NCBI GenBank assembly: GCA_941918925.1 | Contig: OW799237.1 | Span: 12,071,201-12,135,200, forward strand | Source: Phyto melanocephala | Lineage: Eukaryota > Arthropoda > Insecta > Diptera > Rhinophoridae | Length of the DNA stretch: 64,000 bases | Direction of reading: 5' to 3' | In this document: piece by piece, positions 59,228 to 64,000 of the stretch | Layout of the letters: every line of letters starts with the position of its first letter | Numbering within the stretch: position 1 is the stretch's first letter | Notes under the pieces: model-generated | The model's database searches: none | What the model was told of the DNA's origin: nothing | The model's input: the letters and a program-made list of their open reading frames with translations, nothing else | Position numbers and translations under genes: made by a program

Positions 59228-59349
59228 CTTTTGCACTTGATATTCAATTAAAGTTCAGAATGCATTTCGATTCATTAAGGGGCGTAGCAACGCGCGCCGG
59301 GTTTGGCTAGTAACAGAATAAAATACAAAAAATTTTAGAGACTTTCTTA

Positions 59350-60080
59350 CAAGGCATATCCATAAGGTAACAAACACAGCAATAAAAAACACATGTATTT
59401 TGTTTTTGTATATATGCCGGCATATGTCAAACAATTTTTTTTTTATTTTCTTCTTAAATTTGAATAAATTTTTAAAAAACTTTAAAGCGAAAACTTTTTA
59501 TTCATGGTTTTGTATTTTTTAAAACGTTTTAAACCAACTGAAATTGCGAATTATTTATTGTACAATAAAATTTAAAAAAATAAGTCTGACAAATGCAGGC
59601 AAGACTTTTAAAAAAGTTGGTAACGCTTAAGGCGAATTCATACAGGTGAAATTATCAGCACATGATGATGGGGAAACACAATGTCTAAATTTGTTGAATT
59701 CTCCTTGATTCCATTTATTGATGCAGGAATCGAAAATTAGATTTTAAATTTCGAATTAAACATTTAACTTAATTGTGCTTTTTTTGATAATAACTTTATC
59801 AAATTTATGTCTATTTGTTGTTCTTGCACCATTTTTAATGTGTTTCATAAGCACATATTCTTTTTTTTTATAAAATTTTATTGAATCTAACATATAAAAA
59901 CAACTTTTCCGTCCTTGTTATACAAACTAGCCTTGAATGAAAAAATCCCCTTAAAAGTTGCTTTGTTGTATCAATTCGCCGTTGCATAAACCTGTTTGAA
60001 TATGCCTTGGTAACGCTTAAAAAATTTATATAAAAAAACAGGCAGCTGATTGGATACGAGTACCTTATGGATATGCCTTG
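59350..60080. mobile_element. TIR element with perfect 20-bp ends
   Basis: CAAGGCATATCCATAAGGTA (59350-59369) is the exact reverse complement of 60061-60080. Inside, TTGGTAACGCTTAA occurs twice as a direct repeat (about 59618 and 60007), the second next to another GCCTTGG. No protein motif was found. The 731-bp size suggests a non-autonomous DNA transposon of unknown family. Confidence 0.65.
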
Positions 60081-62090
60081 CTTTTTTAAATATTGAAAAT
60101 TTGTATGTAAAATATCTTACTTAAACAAAACTCAAAACAAAATTGCGTTAATCTATCGGTCAGTTGTTCTAAATTCGATTACCATCGAAAAGCCTGCCAT
60201 TACGTCTTGTAAAAAAATAAATTTTATTATATATTTCTTCTTAAAGAAAATACCTTTTTAATTTAAAGCAGTTAAATTAATTTTAAGCAGAAACTAAATT
60301 TAAAATTTAAAGCACTGCAGTCAAACCTTCTGTTTTAATTTACCCAACTCTCGAACATATTTTAACCTCAACTTATTTAATATATTGTAACTTCATCTCT
60401 CTGTTCTTAAGATATTTTTCCCAATTTCTTTTTTTTTTTTACTTCTATTTTTACTCACTTATTTATATTGAATATTTATTGCATATTTTGAGGATTGTCT
60501 GGTAATAAAAACAAAACAAAACTTACTTATAAAAATGGAAATATATAGCATACAAAAATGGGTTTTCGATTTCAAAAAAAAAAATACAGCAACTTAATAA
60601 AAACTGAAATATCTTTATGCCAGCAACAACTGAGAACACAAAAAGAAAATCCTACTAAATCCTTACTCAACATAAAACCATTTATAGTAAAAATTTGTTC
60701 CAATACTTTATTCGCAAAAAAAATCTATCCTTTTTATTTACAAAAAAAAAATCATTTGCTTTTTGATCTTGAAAAGCATACATTAAACAATGTTTATTTG
60801 AGCTGAAATCCAGTGGTAAATTGTATAAGCAACAACAGCACAACAACAGCCCTTAACAAATTCAAATACATTTGACTTAAAAAGGACTTGAGCATTTTTG
60901 TTTATACCCTCTTAAGCTGAATAAAAAGGATACGTACTAGAGACTAAAAGCATACTTTTTATATTTAGAATATCAGAGATTGTTTTTCCTCAATCCTGCT
61001 CTTAACACTTTATATGACAGACAAGACAACATAACTGGTAAAAGGGTTTTTGTATACTAAACTGGTGAAAAAAACATTGATTTTGTGTGTTAAAAGAAAA
61101 AAATTAGCCAAGATGTATGGGGTTCATTAACTTCAGAGATTTTTCTGCCATAAATAAACTATAAAAATAACTTTCTTGTTAAGTCCGACAGTAACGAAAA
61201 TCTTAAACTAGAAGATCATTACAATTTATCTGTTTTGGTCAGTAGTTTGTCCCAAAAGTGTCATTATGTGGCCAGTCTTTAAAAAAAAGTCTTCAATGAA
61301 GACAAATGGTGTGTATGTCTAAATATGTTCAAACATGTGTGTGCGTATGTGCCTGTACCTATAAAGCTAAAAGTCTAACAAAAGCTTTACTTCTGCAGCA
61401 GACTATGGCTAAATGTTTTAACTATGAATACCTTCAAACTGAAGTTTAGGAAATATCAGAAAGTCTTAAACATTTACCGACGTGCTCAATTTTCGATTCA
61501 AAATTACAGAAAATTTTGTTTTAATGGAAAATCTCTCAAAAATTTTCTATAAATAAAACTACTGTAAATACTTTCCACGTTTTCAGCTATGAAATTAATT
61601 AATCTACCATCTTACTCTAACCCTACATTTAATTATAATCAATTTTTAAACTAAATAATTTTAAACAGAAATTTAAATTATCCAATGCTGGCTTCTTTGG
61701 TTCCATGTAAAGAATCACTTCTGTGTATGTGTACATTTTTGTTTTTCTAAAATAGTTTCTATTGAATGGTCGTTCTAATTTGATTATGGCAATAATAATG
61801 ATGATGCTGATGGTAATATTAATGATGAACGTAAGTAACCCCAGAAAACAATAACGATGATAAACAATGCTAATCCAAACAAAAACTACAATGACCTTTT
61901 ATCTTAACAAAGTCAGAGGCAATTTTGTCGATACATAAGAACCTTAAGTGTTTGATAAGTAACTTAAAATTGTACAGGATAGAAACAAGAGAAACACTCA
62001 AAGAAAAAAAATTCAAAAAAATCTATTAATTTTAAGAATTTTTTTAAGCAATTTTTTATGAAAGTTTGTTTGTATTTTTTGTTGTTTGTT
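60081..62090. other. AT-rich non-coding DNA, nothing recognised
   Basis: Open frame 60558-60806 is lysine/asparagine-rich low-complexity sequence and not called. Confidence 0.45.
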
Positions 62091-62099
62091 TAATTATTT

Positions 62100-63285
62100 T
62101 CTATCCAAACGGTAGAAAAATATTTAAGACAAAAATTTGGCAATAAAAAATTGTTAAAGGCTAAAATTTTCTATAAAAGAAATAAAAATTATTTGGGACA
62201 AAAATTTTTGAATAGAAAATCATGCAGAACAAAAATGTTTCTACAGAAAAATATGTAAGAAATTTTTTTTTTTAATATTTGAGACAAAAAGTTTTTTACA
62301 GAACAACATTTGGGACAAGATTTAAAGACAAGCAATTTTATAAAGAAAAAAGTTTTGAGATAAAAGTCTCAATGATAATTTTTTTATTTTTCACTTGTCC
62401 ACACAAATGTAAAAAAATTTTAACACAAATACTTGCTTCTAAAAAACAAGAGCTTAAAAACCAGAAATAAAACAGAATCTATATACAAGACAAAAACTTT
62501 TTAGGAAAAAATATTTATGACAAAAATTTTTAAGTAGAAACACATATGACACAAAAAAAATTTCAGTAGAAAAATATTTGAGACAAAAAATTTTCTATAA
62601 AAAATTTTTTCGACAAGTACTTTACTGTAAAAATATTTCGGAAAAAAAAATTTATATAGGAAAACATTTTGGACAAAAAATTTTCTATAGAAAAACATTC
62701 TGGACAAAAACATTTCTATAGAAAAACATTTTGGACAAAAACTTTTCTATAGAAAAACATTCTGGACAAAAAATTTTCTATAGAAAAACATTTTGAACAA
62801 AAAAATTTCTATAGAAAAATATTTTGGACAAAAAATTTTTTATAGAAAAACATTTTGGACAAAAAATTTTCTACAGAAAAACAATTTGGACAAAAATTTT
62901 TCTATAGAAAAACATTTTGCTCTAAAAATTTTTTTATAGAAAAATATATTGGACTTCACATTTCTACAAAAATGCATTTACAGGATATGTATTTTTCTAA
63001 TATTTTTTCGAAAGAAAAATATTAGGACAAAATTTTTTTAGAAAGCTGTTGAGGATGATATTCTGTAGATTAATATTTAAGACAAAAAACGGTTATAAGG
63101 AAAAAAACTTTTCCAGAGAAAATTTAGGACAAAAATATCTATAGAAAAATATTTGGGACAAAAAATTCTCTATAGAAAAAATTTGGGACAAAGAATTTAT
63201 ATAGAAAAACATTAAGGACAGAAAATTTTTAAAGAACAAAAAATTTTTTATAGAAATCAATTTGGAAAGAAATTCAGTTTTTTTC
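62100..63285. repeat. ~31-bp minisatellite, TTTTGGACAAAAAATTTTCT unit
   Basis: A unit of about 31 bases, ATTTTGGACAAAAAATTTTC plus TATAGAAAAAC, repeats some 30-35 times. It is most regular from about 62650 to 62940 and decays toward both sides. The unit contains the near-palindromes AAAATTTT and TCTATAGA. Open frames across the array merely translate the repeat. Confidence 0.92.
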
Positions 63286-64000
63286 AGTAAGATGCTAACA
63301 AAAAATTTTCTTCTGAAACACTTTACTTAGGAAAATTTTCTTAATAATAAGTTATTTGGGATTTTTTTTTTTAATTTAAAAAATAACCTTTGCAACATTG
63401 ATTAAAAAACTTTGTTTTTGGTGCAATGTAAAGAATTATATGACAAATAATCTTTACTATCAATTTCATTTATATATAGTTTCTCTAAGATCTCTGTACA
63501 TTTATTTTATAATTCTATTAATTAGTGAACCTTTTTAATAAAAAAAACTTTAATTCCTTTAGAAACTTTTGTTTTACAAAAAATCATAAAAGAATTTAAA
63601 ATTAATAAAAAAAATATCGCAACCGTTTAGTATATATATATAAATTATTAACTGAAAATTATTATTAATAAGATTACACATAAAAGGATATTTATTTCAC
63701 AAAACCATAAACCCAAATAACTTGACAAAAGATGCTTAAGAATGAAATTTTATTTACAATATTCTATAGCAAATTAAATAAAAATAAAAACAAAGCATTA
63801 TGCACAAACACCCTTCCAGTTTTATTACTGTAAACTCCTCTGAGCCTTTTAAACTAATAAAATCCTTTTGTTATAAAAAAATTAATAGACTATAATACTG
63901 TTTTTTTTTGTTGTATAAGATGAAAATATATGCTACTTCTTCACTTCACACTTTAAACAAAATTCGTACAAGTGAACGTTTCCTTAAGCTGCATCATAAG
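63286..64000. other. AT-rich non-coding DNA, nothing recognised
   Basis: No supported feature. Confidence 0.45.

Larger units (their letters stand above)
58524..59311 (+). mobile_element. Helentron/DINE-like non-autonomous rolling-circle element
   Basis: Starts TCTATATATATAAAAGTGAA, then CTCT and a GT dinucleotide run (58549-58608). Four tandem units follow and the end is GCAACGCGCGCCGGGTTTGG with CTAGT (59307-59311). The TATATATAAAA.GAAACTCTGT start, short-repeat middle, GC-rich stem and CTAG end match the plan of DINE-1/Helentron elements of flies. The 3' end resembles, in reverse, the helicase-linked end at 52207, so a related Helitron could have supplied the enzyme. It encodes no protein. 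Confidence 0.8.

Noticed and set aside
62501..62713. Minus-strand 70-codon frame rich in Phe/Lys
   Set aside because: It is the translated minisatellite unit.
42867..64000. Search for the preceding exon of the CUB gene
   Set aside because: No donor-bounded coding segment ending in phase 1 was recognised on the minus strand; the upstream exon is probably beyond 64000 or too short to see.
1..64000. CRISPR arrays, bacterial operons, riboswitches
   Set aside because: The window is clearly a eukaryotic nuclear region; the tandem repeats have no unique spacers and no associated genes.

Overview
This is an AT-rich, intron- and transposon-dominated window of a eukaryotic nuclear genome. The splice sites, the Tc1/mariner, hAT, Helitron and non-LTR remnants, the tRNA-headed SINE and the family of minisatellites around TTTTCTATAGAAAA point to an insect, most likely a higher (probably calyptrate) fly. 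That placement is an inference from repeat types and protein style, not a database match.

The only host protein-coding gene I can support is on the minus strand. Four exons with canonical splice sites and matching phases lie, in transcription order, at 42866-42637, 36943-36800, 22353-22247 and 15693-15520. Joined, they give about 218 residues: one complete CUB domain with its four cysteines and the start of a second CUB-like domain, with three N-glycosylation sequons. The gene enters the window already coding (phase 1) and leaves it still coding (phase 2), so its start, signal peptide, any membrane segment and its end lie outside. The three complete introns are about 5.7, 14.4 and 6.6 kb. Positions 42867-64000 and 1-15519 are probably further intron or flanking DNA.

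Nearly everything else recognisable is transposon-derived and broken. From low to high coordinates: an ATATATCC-T8 repeat field (1.3-2.6 kb); a mariner deletion derivative next to a reverse-transcriptase LINE (4.4-6.0 kb); a decayed RNase H-type LINE (7.3-7.9 kb); a ~100-bp degenerate tandem repeat (9.7-10.4 kb); a fold-back element holding a SINE piece (10.9-11.6 kb); TAGACTA-type satellite (12.5-13.9 kb); LINE pieces (16.1-18.4 kb); a hAT-bounded composite with a cysteine-rich pseudogene (19.26-21.25 kb); a palindromic MITE (24.6 kb); a Tc1-like remnant, an RNase H LINE with a 14-bp target duplication and a second mariner copy (28.2-30.3 kb); another mariner (31.4-32.2 kb); two TIR elements (32.6-35.2 kb); a SINE (38.0 kb); a fold-back mariner derivative (40.7-41.3 kb); two abutting Tc1/mariner elements (44.9-46.2 kb); a LINE (50.3-51.2 kb); a Helitron helicase remnant beside a reverse-transcriptase remnant (52.2-53.0 kb); another RT remnant (56.6-57.2 kb); a Helentron/DINE-like element with internal 121-bp repeats (58.5-59.3 kb); a TIR element (59.35-60.08 kb); and a ~31-bp minisatellite (62.1-63.3 kb).

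I found no convincing novel multi-gene system. The most interesting items are the hAT composite carrying a near-intact cysteine-rich reading frame, the shared internal deletions among mariner copies, the LINE/SINE pair with CCTAACCT-type 3' tails, and several structured TIR elements with repeated internal motifs lying in the introns of the CUB gene.
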